A stretch of 64,000 nt of DNA from Anaerolineae bacterium. GTDB lineage: Bacteria; Chloroflexota; Anaerolineae; Caldilineales; Caldilineaceae. The translations under genes were made by a program, and so were the position numbers. Positions 27,525 to 36,741 of this stretch are shown here, in pieces. The notes beneath the pieces are model-generated. The model was not told the DNA's origin. It worked only from the letters and a program-made list of their open reading frames with translations, and searched no databases. The stretch's first letter is position 1. Every line of letters starts with the position of its first letter. Where the stretch lies: positions 1 through 64,000 of the forward strand of contig JAUIHI010000008.1 of NCBI GenBank assembly GCA_030432295.1. The letters are read 5' to 3'.

Positions 27525-30500
27525 ATGCCCGCTATGCCTTCCCCCCGACGATCCCGGCTTTGGCCCCTGCTGCTGATTTTCGGCCTCTTCGCCGGTCTGC
27601 TGCCCCCGCACGCGGCCTTCGCCCAGGAAGCCGCGCCCATATCGGTCAGCTTCCCCGGTAGCTACGCCGCGCAGATCGGCGGCGCGGAATGGGAACCGGC
27701 GGACCCGGCTGTTCAGGCCAGCGATGAGGACGGCGACGGCATCTGGACACTGACCGCCGAACTAGCGGGTGGCATCTATGAATTCAAAGCCGCGGTCAAT
27801 GGCACCTGGGACGAGAACTATGGCCAGGACGGCGAAGCCGGTGGCGACAACCTGAGCGTCGAAGTGCCTGACGCAGGCGGTCTGGTCACCTTCAGCTACA
27901 ACCGGGCCGACAATCAGGTGAGCGCCGAAGTCAGTCCCCTGCTCAGCGAAATCGGCGACGATCTGCCCCCAGCCGTGGGGGACGGCTATATCGGCATCGC
28001 TGGCCTGCTCCACCAGAGCCGCAGCGACGGCTACCGCACCCCCTTCGGCGCGGTCCCCTTTGAGACGGATGTGACCCTGCGCTTGCGCACCTTCGCCGAC
28101 GACGTGGAGCGGGTGGACCTGCTCCTCACTTCTATCAGCAGCGGCGCAAAGAGGACAGTGCCCCTGCGCCGGGTGGCCTCCGACGCCAAGTCCGCGCCCT
28201 GGGGCTATGACTACTGGGAAGTCACCCTCAACAGCGGCCCGGCGGAGGAGATTCACAATTATCTCTTCCAGATCAGCGACAGCGGCGAAACCCTCTACTA
28301 CGCGGACGAGAGCCGCCGGGATGGGGGCAGCGGCCGGGCCTTTACTGTCCCGCCCACCAGCGATCAAGGCTGGGACATCTACACCTACGACCCGGCCTTT
28401 GCTACGCCGGACTGGGCCAAAGACGCGCTCATCTACCAGATTTTCCCCGACCGTTTCCGCAACGGCGACCCGACCAACGATCCGACCGCCGACGACTGGT
28501 TCTACGAAAACGAGCGGGGCCACGCCTTCCCCGTCACGCCCTGGAACCGGCCCGTGCCCGACCCGGAACCCAACGACCCCGCGGCCAATCCCGACTGGTA
28601 TATGACCTACAGTTCCACCTTTTACGGCGGGGATTTGCAGGGCGTGGCCGAAAAACTGGACTATCTGCAAGGGCTGGGCGTCACCACAATCTACTTCAAC
28701 CCGATCTTCGATTCCCCCTCCAACCACCGCTACGACGGGCGGGACTACCAGCAGATCGCCGAGAATCTGGCGGTAAAGGGCGATCCGGCGGCCAGCAATG
28801 CCTATTTTGCGGTCTTTGCCGCCGAAGTGGAGAGCCGGGGGATGCATCTGATTCTGGACGGTGTGCCCAACCACGTGAGCAGCGACGCGCCGATCTTCGA
28901 CCGTTTCCAGCGCCATCCGGAAGTGGGCGCGTGTGAATCGGTGGACAGCCCCTGGTGGGACTATTTCTTCTTCCGCCCGGCCCGGCCCGCGGGGACAGGC
29001 CCCTGCGACGGCGACACCGCCTACAACGCCTGGGCCGGTTTCGACACCCTGCCCCAATTGGACACCGCCAATCAGGCCGTCATCGACACCTGGCTGGCCC
29101 CGGATACGGGCATCGCCACCAGCTATCTGCAAATGGCCGGTGTGGACGGCTGGCGGGTGGATGTGGTTCCCGATGTGGTGGGCATCAACCCCGACTTTTT
29201 CAGCCTCTGGCGACAGGCGACCCAAGCGGCCAACCCGGACGCCATCAGCTATGCAGAGACGTGGAAGGAGAACGACGCCCGCCAGCGGCTTTTGGGCGAC
29301 GAGTTCGACAGCACAATGAACTACCGCTTCCGCCAGGCCGTCCTCGGCTTCCTGCGCGACACGGACTTTCAGGACAACGACGGCCCGATCCCGGCCCTGA
29401 CCGCCACCCAATTCGAGGATGCGCTGCGGGCGATTCAGGAAGACTACCCCTACCCGGCCTGGTCCACGGCTATGAATCTGCTCGGCTCCCACGACGTGAA
29501 CCGGGCGGTGGTTGTGCTTGACCACGCGGGGATCGACCGGTCAGGAGATGGGGCAGGGGGCCAGCCGGTGGATGGCTTTGCCGATGCCCGTGCCCGTCTG
29601 CGTTTGGCCGCGGCCCTGCAAATGACCCTCCCCGGTGCGCCCACAATCTACTACGGCGACGAGACCGGGCTGGCCGGTTTTGGCAGCGACCCTCAGCGGG
29701 ACGACCCCTACAACCGCCAGCCCTATCCCTGGCCCGATGCGGAAGGCTATGACGAACTGCCCGCCTGGGCGCAGCAACAGAGCGATCTGATCGATCTCTA
29801 CACTTTCCTGGGCCAACTGCGGGGCAGCCACAGCTATCTGCGCACGGGTTCCTGGGACACTTTCACCACCGACGACGCGGGGCTGTACGTCTTCGGGCGC
29901 AAGGACGCCAGCGGCGCGGCTGTCATCGCCATCAACCGCAGCCCCATCAGCCAGACCGTCGGCCTGGAACTGGGCGGTTATCTGCCCGCGGGCGCGGCGC
30001 TGATCGACGCGGCCAGCGGCCAGACCGCCACCGCCTCCCTGCGCGAAGTCGTGCAGCCGATGGATTTTCGCATCTGGCACACGGAAGCGGGCATCGACCT
30101 GACCCCACCGGAAGCGCCGGTGATTGAAAGTGTGGAGGAGGGGGACGGAACCGTCAGCCTGACGATTGCCATTTCGCCCCTCACCTCTCGCATAATTGTG
30201 CGCCGCTCTCTGGTGGATGGGGGCTTCCAGCCTGTGGGTGTCATCGACGCCTCGGACCGGGGCCAGACAGTGACATTTGTGGACGAAGCGCTGGCGAACG
30301 GCCAGCCGGTCTACTACCGGGCCGCAGCCTTCAACGACGTGGGCCTGCGTAGCGAACTTAGCCCGTCGTTCCAGGCTATCCCCCACGCGCCGATTGCCGA
30401 TGCCCGGCTGCTGGAACCGACAGCGGTGGAGCAGGTGATCAGCACTGTCAACCCCGGCGGCCTGTTGCAGGCGGTGGTGACGGTGCCAGGTGTCACCGAT

Positions 30501-31745
30501 GGGGAGGGCGCGGGTGGTGGCATTCTGGCCCGGGCTGGCTATGCACCAGCCGCTTTCGATGGGCCAGCCAGCGCATTGCCGATCCGCTGGGTAGAGGCCG
30601 AGTACGCGGGGGATTCAGAGAGCGGCGCTCTCTACGCCGCGGCTGTCCTGCCCGATGCGGTGGGCGACTATCTCTACGGCTTTATCTTCAGCACAACCGG
30701 CGGGCGGGATTGGGTCTATGCCGACGCAGCCGGGATGGGACCGGGTGGGGGCGAGGGTCTGCCCTGGGCCACACCGGGCACGCTGACGATTCTCCCCAGC
30801 GACGACACGGAAGCGCCCGCCCGCCCCTTCCGCATCGCCGAGCTTTTCGCTTCGGCCAATCAGGTGATAGTCGAGTGGCGGGCCTCCCGCAGCGCGGACC
30901 TCTCCCACTATCTCCTCTGCCGCCGGGATGTGACCGCGGGCGAGGAGGGCTGTGCCAAGAAAATAATCGTCAGCCGGGACTTCCGGGAATACACCGATAC
31001 GGATGTAATCCAGGACCACACCTACGCCTATACCGTGCAGCAGGTGGACACCAGCTTCAACGCATCCGAAGCTTCGGACGAGCTGGAAATTACCGCTGCG
31101 GTCAGCTTTGTGGATGTGACCTGGCGGGTGCTGGTTCCCGCTTCCACCCCGGCAGATGCGGAGATATTCATCGCCGGGGACAGCGCCGACGTTTTCGGCG
31201 CAGCCTTCAGCGCAGCCAGCCAGCCCCTGACAAAAGTCGGCGACAATCTGTGGGAGTGGACCGCGACGATCAAAGAGGGCACGCTCCTTCAGTACAAATA
31301 TACCCGGGGCACTTGGGAGACAGTCGAGCAGTGGGGGACGATTCGGGGCTTCACCAACCGGGCGCTGGAAGTGACAGCGGGCAGCGACGCTACGCTGCTG
31401 GTGGACGACACTGGAGTAGATTGGGGCGAGGAAGGGCCGGATGACCGTCGGGCTGTGCAGACCTGGCGTGACCCGCTGGTCGCCAGCGTGGAAGGGACAG
31501 CCGAGAGCGTCACTATCCACTTTGCCAGCCCAGTGGCCCCGATGGGCGAGCTGGCCGCAGTGGTCACAGTGGCCGACGGTAACGGTCAACTGTTGCCGGG
31601 CGAGGTTGCCCAGAACAGCGACACCGGTTTCACATTTACACCGCTTGCAGAATTGGCTACGGGCACGTACACTGTCACTGTCTCTGGTGTCACAACAGAT
31701 GTGCCGATGTCCCAGCCCTGGCAGGGTGTGGTGGAGATTCAGTAG
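27525..31745 (+). CDS. Secreted multidomain GH13 alpha-amylase/pullulanase
   Basis: The enzyme hydrolyses starch or pullulan outside the cell. The 1406-residue product has a signal peptide (about 1-31, ending HAAFAQ), an X25/pullulanase-type module (about 35-130), an N-terminal domain and then a GH13 barrel from about 296. The four GH13 regions are intact: DGVPNH, GWRVDV (nucleophile D546), ETWKEND (acid E578) and LGSHDVN (H656-D657). Two fibronectin-III-like domains (about 860-960 and 1097-1194), a CBM20-like starch-binding module (about 1195-1292) and a C-terminal beta domain follow. The frame opens 76 codons earlier, but AGGAG lies before ATG 27525. The gap 27253-27524 holds only a weak hairpin near 27251-27286. 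Confidence 0.93.
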   Translation: MPAMPSPRRSRLWPLLLIFGLFAGLLPPHAAFAQEAAPISVSFPGSYAAQIGGAEWEPADPAVQASDEDGDGIWTLTAELAGGIYEFKAAVNGTWDENYGQDGEAGGDNLSVEVPDAGGLVTFSYNRADNQVSAEVSPLLSEIGDDLPPAVGDGYIGIAGLLHQSRSDGYRTPFGAVPFETDVTLRLRTFADDVERVDLLLTSISSGAKRTVPLRRVASDAKSAPWGYDYWEVTLNSGPAEEIHNYLFQISDSGETLYYADESRRDGGSGRAFTVPPTSDQGWDIYTYDPAFATPDWAKDALIYQIFPDRFRNGDPTNDPTADDWFYENERGHAFPVTPWNRPVPDPEPNDPAANPDWYMTYSSTFYGGDLQGVAEKLDYLQGLGVTTIYFNPIFDSPSNHRYDGRDYQQIAENLAVKGDPAASNAYFAVFAAEVESRGMHLILDGVPNHVSSDAPIFDRFQRHPEVGACESVDSPWWDYFFFRPARPAGTGPCDGDTAYNAWAGFDTLPQLDTANQAVIDTWLAPDTGIATSYLQMAGVDGWRVDVVPDVVGINPDFFSLWRQATQAANPDAISYAETWKENDARQRLLGDEFDSTMNYRFRQAVLGFLRDTDFQDNDGPIPALTATQFEDALRAIQEDYPYPAWSTAMNLLGSHDVNRAVVVLDHAGIDRSGDGAGGQPVDGFADARARLRLAAALQMTLPGAPTIYYGDETGLAGFGSDPQRDDPYNRQPYPWPDAEGYDELPAWAQQQSDLIDLYTFLGQLRGSHSYLRTGSWDTFTTDDAGLYVFGRKDASGAAVIAINRSPISQTVGLELGGYLPAGAALIDAASGQTATASLREVVQPMDFRIWHTEAGIDLTPPEAPVIESVEEGDGTVSLTIAISPLTSRIIVRRSLVDGGFQPVGVIDASDRGQTVTFVDEALANGQPVYYRAAAFNDVGLRSELSPSFQAIPHAPIADARLLEPTAVEQVISTVNPGGLLQAVVTVPGVTDGEGAGGGILARAGYAPAAFDGPASALPIRWVEAEYAGDSESGALYAAAVLPDAVGDYLYGFIFSTTGGRDWVYADAAGMGPGGGEGLPWATPGTLTILPSDDTEAPARPFRIAELFASANQVIVEWRASRSADLSHYLLCRRDVTAGEEGCAKKIIVSRDFREYTDTDVIQDHTYAYTVQQVDTSFNASEASDELEITAAVSFVDVTWRVLVPASTPADAEIFIAGDSADVFGAAFSAASQPLTKVGDNLWEWTATIKEGTLLQYKYTRGTWETVEQWGTIRGFTNRALEVTAGSDATLLVDDTGVDWGEEGPDDRRAVQTWRDPLVASVEGTAESVTIHFASPVAPMGELAAVVTVADGNGQLLPGEVAQNSDTGFTFTPLAELATGTYTVTVSGVTTDVPMSQPWQGVVEIQ

Positions 31746-31751
31746 GGATTC

Positions 31752-31831
31752 AAAGTCCCCGGCACTTCACGTACAAAGGTGGAGCGATCGTGACGTACCG
31801 ACTCGTTTGGACAGAAAGTGCCGGGGACTTT
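31752..31831. repeat. Inverted repeat with AAGTCCCCGGCACTT arms
   Basis: AAAGTCCCCGGCACTT (31752-31767) faces its complement (31816-31831) across 48 bases. A third copy lies alone at 33879-33894, after the next gene pair, so this is a small dispersed repeat. It may also act as a terminator for the amylase gene. Confidence 0.75.
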
Positions 31832-31848
31832 TAGAAAGTAGGATATGT

Positions 31849-32151
31849 ATGGGCTTTCTGTTTAGTCTGCTAGGCAATGCACTGCTCAATCACTTCTTTC
31901 TGGGCTGGGCACAGCGCGAGATCAACGCCCAGATCGGCGAGATGCAGAGCGCAGCTTTCGACTCGCCGGGCTTTCAATCGCCCCTGCCTGTGCCCGTTGT
32001 GGCGGCGGGCGGCGTGCTGCTGGCGGGTCAGATAGCATTGGGCCGGGGTGTCTGGAAACTCTCTGCCCGACGGGCGCTGTTCAGCCTGCTGCTGGGGGCC
32101 GCGATTGGTGGCGCAACACAACTGTTACAAACGGGCAGAGACGGTCAATAG
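31849..32151 (+). CDS. Small membrane protein, unknown function
   Basis: Not recognised. The 100-residue product starts with a hydrophobic segment (MGFLFSLLGNALLNHFFLGWA), has a middle stretch and a second hydrophobic region (PVPVVAAGGVLLAGQIALG) plus a third near FSLLLGAAIGGA. AGTAGGA precedes the ATG. An out-of-frame ATG four bases earlier ends quickly. Confidence 0.6.
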   Translation: MGFLFSLLGNALLNHFFLGWAQREINAQIGEMQSAAFDSPGFQSPLPVPVVAAGGVLLAGQIALGRGVWKLSARRALFSLLLGAAIGGATQLLQTGRDGQ

Positions 32152-32216
32152 AGCGGTTAGCTGCCATAGGACGCAGCAAGACTCACACATCCATCCAAAA
32201 GACAAGGGTGAAGAAG

Positions 32217-33767
32217 ATGCAACGCTTGAATCAAATCGGTTATGTCGGGATAATTCTCCTGCTCATCGGGGGTCTGTGGAGCATTTCGCAGGGCGTTGCT
32301 CTGGCTGAACCGGATTCGCCTGTCGGTGTTGCGAGCTACAGCAACGCCAGCTTTACAGTCAACTACAACCCGGCCAGTTGCCAGGGCAATGTATCCGATT
32401 GGCCGACCGATGCCACGGCTGCCATGAACCACGTGGCCGACATTCTGGACGATGTGATCGCCAATGAGGGCGCGATTGTAATTGACGCCTGCTATGAGGT
32501 GCAAGATGCGGGCACTCTGGCCGCGGCAGGACCGGAGCGCTTTGTCGAAGAGTGTAGCAGCGGTGGCGGCGCGCTGCCGCTGGCGAATACGGCCTACCCA
32601 ATCGCCCTGGCTAATGCGCTCTGCGGGGCAGACCAGAACGGGGGCAGCGCTGAGATCAGCGCCTCGGCCAATTCGACTGTTGACTGGGATTTCTGCACAA
32701 CCGACTGTGCCTGGGCCGACTTAAACAAGACCGATTTTGTCAGTACGATGGCCCACGAACTGCTGCACGGCCTGGGCTGGGTGGATAATATCCTGGACAG
32801 TGGCTTTTTTGATGGACCCCCCAACATTTTCTCACGCTTTCTGGCCTGCAACGGCACAACAGACGGCGTATGCACCGACGGTCAACGCCTGACTGATCTG
32901 GCCGAGGGTCAAACACTCGCGGCGGCATTGACTGTTGGCAGCGGAAAACTTTCGTTTGTGGGGCCGAATGCAAAAGCGGCCTTTGCCGGGGAATTTGCCG
33001 GTGCTGATTCGGTGCAAGGACCTTTTGTCTATGCGCCCAACCCCTATGATCAGGGGTCGAGCATCAGCCATTGGGACGATGACCACGCGACGAATGTCGG
33101 GCGAATTATGAACGCTGCCACCGACACCGGCCCCAGTTCCCGCGCGGTGGATGCGATTACGCTGATGTCCCTGAAGGATTTGGGCTGGTCTGTGCTGGAA
33201 AGCAGCGACTTCAGTGATGCAGAGTCGAATGGCTATGGGATTGCCCGCCATTTCAACGCGGCGAGTATTGTGGGCTATTCATTCCTGGGCGCGTCGGTTT
33301 CTTTGGAAGGCGCGCCGAGCCGTTCTGCACAAGCGGACAGCGGCAATGACGGCGTGACCCGTACGGCCTGGGCAGATGGAGCGCAGGGTGGAAATGTGAC
33401 CGCGACGGTTGCCAACTGGGCTGGCTGTCTGAGTGGCTGGGTAGATTGGCAGGGGGACGGTAGCTTTGGCGAGGCTGGCGATCGGGTGCTGTCCATACAA
33501 GCGGTTGGGCAGGGCGCAAACTCGCTGCAATTTCCTGTCCCCGCCGACACCTTCGACGGGAATGGGAACAACCGCACACTGGCCGCCCGTTTCCGGCTCT
33601 TCCCCGACTGGGATGGGGACGGTAGCTGTGATGACCAGCCAGCCGTTCAACCCGCCGGGGCGGTCTTCGGTGGTGAGGTTGAGGACTATCGCTGGGTCTT
33701 CGACGCAGATGGCAATCCGCTTCAGCCGGTAACCTATTCAATCTTTCTGGCGTCAATTCTTCGGTAG
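32217..33767 (+). CDS. Secreted zinc metallopeptidase with GEVED-like C-terminal domain
   Basis: The 516-residue product has a signal peptide (about 1-30, ending GVALA). A metallopeptidase motif HELLHGLGWVD follows, with H180, E181 and H184; an aspartate or histidine downstream could supply the third ligand. SHWDDDH and a Met-turn-like LMSLKDLGW come later, a pattern typical of secreted peptidases ending their catalytic part with DLGW. The C-terminal 180 residues include a GEVEDY motif seen in secreted GEVED domains, probably carbohydrate- or surface-binding. The GTG at 32208 is an alternative start. Substrate unknown. Confidence 0.78.
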   Translation: MQRLNQIGYVGIILLLIGGLWSISQGVALAEPDSPVGVASYSNASFTVNYNPASCQGNVSDWPTDATAAMNHVADILDDVIANEGAIVIDACYEVQDAGTLAAAGPERFVEECSSGGGALPLANTAYPIALANALCGADQNGGSAEISASANSTVDWDFCTTDCAWADLNKTDFVSTMAHELLHGLGWVDNILDSGFFDGPPNIFSRFLACNGTTDGVCTDGQRLTDLAEGQTLAAALTVGSGKLSFVGPNAKAAFAGEFAGADSVQGPFVYAPNPYDQGSSISHWDDDHATNVGRIMNAATDTGPSSRAVDAITLMSLKDLGWSVLESSDFSDAESNGYGIARHFNAASIVGYSFLGASVSLEGAPSRSAQADSGNDGVTRTAWADGAQGGNVTATVANWAGCLSGWVDWQGDGSFGEAGDRVLSIQAVGQGANSLQFPVPADTFDGNGNNRTLAARFRLFPDWDGDGSCDDQPAVQPAGAVFGGEVEDYRWVFDADGNPLQPVTYSIFLASILR

Positions 33768-33792
33768 ACTGGGGCTATCCCACATTTTATGC

Positions 33793-33840
33793 GAACAAAA
33801 AAGGAGTAGCGGACAATTTGTCCGCTACTCCTTTTTGTTC
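33793..33840 (+). terminator. Terminator after the metallopeptidase gene
   Basis: A long inverted repeat (AAAAGGAGTAGCGGAC / GTCCGCTACTCCTTTT) with a T-run on either strand could work in both directions, between the + strand peptidase gene and the - strand queA-like gene. Confidence 0.88.
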
Positions 33841-33878
33841 GCTGTAATCCATTCGCTGTTTGGTCATTCCAACGATTG

Positions 33879-34012
33879 AAGTCCCCGGCACTTTCTATCC
33901 AACATCTGTCCGTTCACATATGTGATTTGTGGCTCAACCAGAATTTAGGTGGAGACCCGCTTGATTTCGATACGGCTGGAAACAGCCCCAGCCTACTCAA
34001 TCAGCGCTGGCC
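33879..34012. repeat. Two dispersed-repeat copies in the gap before the queA-like gene
   Basis: 33879-33894 is a copy of the AAGTCCCCGGCACTT repeat. 33961-34010 is a copy of a TTTCGATACGGCTGGAAACA...CCTACTCAATC repeat that recurs twice at 54497-54645. Apart from these and the terminator, the 300-base gap 33768-34067 holds no gene. Confidence 0.8.
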
Positions 34013-34067
34013 TTGCTGACCACCTGAACTCCCAAAGAGTCTGTGATGTATATGTCCTGCCGGCGAC

Positions 34068-35102
34068 TCAGCGGGTCAGGATGAGATGGCTGTCGCCAAA
34101 TTCATGCCAGAGATAGCCCTTTTCGACTGCCTCCTGATAGGCGCTGCGAATTATCGGTTGACCGGCCACGGCGTAGAGCATGGCGAGATGGCTGGCTTTG
34201 GGATCGTGCAGCCCTGTGATCAATCCATCGACGGTTTGGCTCCCGGTCCCCGGATGGATGTAGGCGCCGGTAAAGCCTTTGCGGGCCTGAACACGACGCC
34301 CGTCCCAGACCGATTCCAATGCGCGCACGACAGTTGTACCCACGGCAATGACCCGTCGTCCATCGGCCCTGGCTTGATTGACGGCGTTGGCCGTTGCCCC
34401 AGGCACATTGAATGGCTCGGCATAGAGGCGATGCTCCTCAATCTGCTCTGTGTCTATCTCCAAACTCGACACGCCCGTATGGAGCAGTAGCCCAGCAATG
34501 GTGACACCTTTGGCGCGCAACCCATCGACTGTGCGCTGGGTGAAGGGACGCGCCGCTGAGGGCATCTCCGCGCTGCCTGGGATGGCGCTGAAGTACGTCT
34601 GGTAGGCGGCCAGGGGTGCAGGCTGGGCTAGATAGCCGTAACGGATCGGCTCCCCATGCAGTGCGATGGCACGGCAGATATCCCCCTCGATGTGGACGAA
34701 CCAGAGACGTTCGATACCGGGATGCTGGGCCACCAACCGCGCCCGCAGCCCAGCCACCCCAATCGTCGCACCGGCTTGCAGTGGGAGCGGCCCTGGCTCG
34801 GCGGGACTCCAGCGAGGCTCGGCCAGCCAGATTCCATTGCCATAGAGGGTGGAAAGGTTGAGTATAAAGGGACCAATCGCGCCTGAGGCGGGCAGGCTGG
34901 CGGCCAGGGTTGCGCTGCGGTTGACTACCAGCAGATCGCCCGAATCCAGAAAGTTGGGCAGATCCACAAAGCGGGCGTGCTGATGGCCGGTCGGCGTGCT
35001 GACAAGCAGGCGCACTTCGTCTCGGGCAATTCCCCGTTCTTCGGGGGGCTGGCTGGCCTGGAGTTCAACAGGTCGCTCGAAATCGATTTCTTTGATATAC
35101 AT
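34068..35102 (-). CDS. QueA-like S-adenosylmethionine:tRNA ribosyltransferase-isomerase
   Basis: QueA makes epoxyqueuosine in tRNA from preQ1. The 344-residue product shares the family layout: SGDLLVVNRSATL near residue 55, a central RPFTQ segment, LLHTGVSSLE at about 213 and the C-terminal FGDSHLIL. Several family motifs are weak: the usual RLxG after the NxT segment is replaced by ASLPASG. No tgt or other queuosine gene is near. It may therefore be a diverged paralog. It lies 50 bases downstream of the SDR gene, in the same direction. Confidence 0.75.
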   Translation of the reverse strand: MYIKEIDFERPVELQASQPPEERGIARDEVRLLVSTPTGHQHARFVDLPNFLDSGDLLVVNRSATLAASLPASGAIGPFILNLSTLYGNGIWLAEPRWSPAEPGPLPLQAGATIGVAGLRARLVAQHPGIERLWFVHIEGDICRAIALHGEPIRYGYLAQPAPLAAYQTYFSAIPGSAEMPSAARPFTQRTVDGLRAKGVTIAGLLLHTGVSSLEIDTEQIEEHRLYAEPFNVPGATANAVNQARADGRRVIAVGTTVVRALESVWDGRRVQARKGFTGAYIHPGTGSQTVDGLITGLHDPKASHLAMLYAVAGQPIIRSAYQEAVEKGYLWHEFGDSHLILTR

Positions 35103-35152
35103 CGCATCATTCCTTCTTATGCTGGTGGCAGGTGTCTACCGATTTAGCCATT

Positions 35153-35902
35153 CTATGCAGTTGCCCAGACTTCCGCCTGGGCCTGGAAACGCTGCCCAGA
35201 GATTGCTTCGGGATTTTGTCCCAACAGCCAAAGCCAAAAAGGCAGGGTGATCTCGGGCAGAGGGCGGTCGCTGATATCCTCGGTGGGAAAAGCCTCCTGA
35301 TGCATTTGGGTACGCATATCCCCCGGGTCCACACTGACTACACTGATCCTGCGTTCGGCCAGTTCGGCGGCTAGGGTTTTGGAGGCCAGGTCCAGCGCGG
35401 CTTTGCTCATCCCATATCCACCCCATCCCGCATAGCCTCCCACAGCGGCATCGCTGGAGATATTGACGATCAACCCCTGGCTTGCCTCTAACAGCGGGAC
35501 GCTCTGCTGGATCAGCCCAATCGGGGCCAGCAGATTGACATTGAGCACCATCTCCAGGGTTTCCAGGGGATAGTGGGTCAACACCGGCTGGGGGCTGGGG
35601 CCGAGCAGCGAGGCATTGTTGATCAGCAGGTCCAGCCTTCCCAGGTTGCGGGCGGCCTCTATCAAGCGTCGGCGGTGGGAACCGCTGGCCACATCACCGG
35701 CCAGGGTCACGACCTCCGCGCCTTTGGCCTGTAGATCAGCACCGACCTGAGCAAGGCCATCTGCCCCCCGTGCAGTCAGGATGAGTCGATGGCTGCCCGC
35801 CAGCAGGTGGGCCAGGGTTTCACCCAATCCTCGGCTGGCGCCTGTAATCAGAGCGACCGGGCGGGATACGGATTGATTGGTTGCGTTCGCTTGCAAAGTC
35901 AT
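35153..35902 (-). CDS. Short-chain dehydrogenase/reductase
   Basis: A 249-residue NAD(P)-dependent oxidoreductase of the classical SDR type. The cofactor loop is TGASRGLGE (about 20-28), the NNAS motif is near 95 and the catalytic S-Y-K is S at ISSDAA with YGMSK. Substrate unknown. It probably forms an operon with the queA-like gene. A proline-rich C-terminus (FWLWLLGQNPEAISG) is unusual but not informative. Confidence 0.88.
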   Translation of the reverse strand: MTLQANATNQSVSRPVALITGASRGLGETLAHLLAGSHRLILTARGADGLAQVGADLQAKGAEVVTLAGDVASGSHRRRLIEAARNLGRLDLLINNASLLGPSPQPVLTHYPLETLEMVLNVNLLAPIGLIQQSVPLLEASQGLIVNISSDAAVGGYAGWGGYGMSKAALDLASKTLAAELAERRISVVSVDPGDMRTQMHQEAFPTEDISDRPLPEITLPFWLWLLGQNPEAISGQRFQAQAEVWATA

Positions 35903-35969
35903 TTGGCTTCTCCTTCACGGATGTTCGTACGGATGAGATTGATAAGCGTTGTAGAGACAGCCATAGCAT

Positions 35970-36012
35970 AAAAAAAAGACCGATCTCTGGCATCGAACCA
36001 AAGATCGGTCTC
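35970..36012 (-). terminator. Terminator after the LuxR-type regulator gene
   Basis: Read on the - strand, GAGACCGATCT pairs with AGATCGGTC and is followed by a run of eight T. It closes the two-component operon. Confidence 0.85.
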
Positions 36013-36068
36013 GGCCTGTACAAAAGTACAGGACAACCTGAAATGCTGTTCTGCGAAAAGAGCGCTGG

Positions 36069-36737
36069 CTACCCCCGTTCGACCCATCCCCGCTGCACCG
36101 CGATGGCAACGGCTTCCGTACGGTTGCCTGCTTCCATCTTGCCCAGGATTGCGCTGACGTGAAATTTCACTGTACGTTCGGTGACAGTTAACCGCTCGGC
36201 AATCTCCCGGTTCTGCAAGCCCTGGGCCAGGAACAGAAGCACTTCCTGTTCGCGCTCTGTCAGCGGGTTCGGAGAGAGCGCGGATGGCTTCTGCATCTGG
36301 CGCATCAGTTTGGAGGCAACCACAGGCTGAAGCAGAGAGCCACCCCTATGCACAACCCGAATCGCATCAAAAAGCTCCTTGCGGGGAACCCCTTTTAGCA
36401 GATACCCCTGTACCCCGGCTTTGACCGCTTCTACAATGCGTTCATCCGTATCAAATGCCGTAAAAGCGATAGCCCGCACGGCAGGATCGATGGCCTGGAG
36501 GCGTTTCAGTGTGGCCACGCCGTCCAAGTCAGGCATCTCCAAATCCAGCAGAATCAGGTCGGGTTGATGGGCCTTGTATTTGTGGATCAACTCCTCGCCG
36601 CCTGTGGCCTGGGCAATCACATCAAAATCGGGCTGGGTCTGCAAAATAGCGACCAGTCCCTCCAACACAACCGGATGGTCGTCAGCGATCAGAATTCGAA
36701 TCGGTGCAGAGACTGGCAGGGGACTGGCAGTTGACAT
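36069..36737 (-). CDS. NarL/LuxR-family response regulator
   Basis: The 222-residue protein has a receiver domain (acidic pair DD at 19-20, phosphorylation site D65 in LLDLEMPD, K near VKGVPRK) and a LuxR-type helix-turn-helix (LTEREQEVLLFLAQGL...TERTVKFHVSAILGKM) at about 155-215. A longer frame overlaps the kinase gene; ATG 36737 lies five bases after the kinase stop behind GGAGGAG, which shows coupling. Target genes unknown. Confidence 0.94.
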   Translation of the reverse strand: MSTASPLPVSAPIRILIADDHPVVLEGLVAILQTQPDFDVIAQATGGEELIHKYKAHQPDLILLDLEMPDLDGVATLKRLQAIDPAVRAIAFTAFDTDERIVEAVKAGVQGYLLKGVPRKELFDAIRVVHRGGSLLQPVVASKLMRQMQKPSALSPNPLTEREQEVLLFLAQGLQNREIAERLTVTERTVKFHVSAILGKMEAGNRTEAVAIAVQRGWVERG

Positions 36738-36741
36738 TGGG

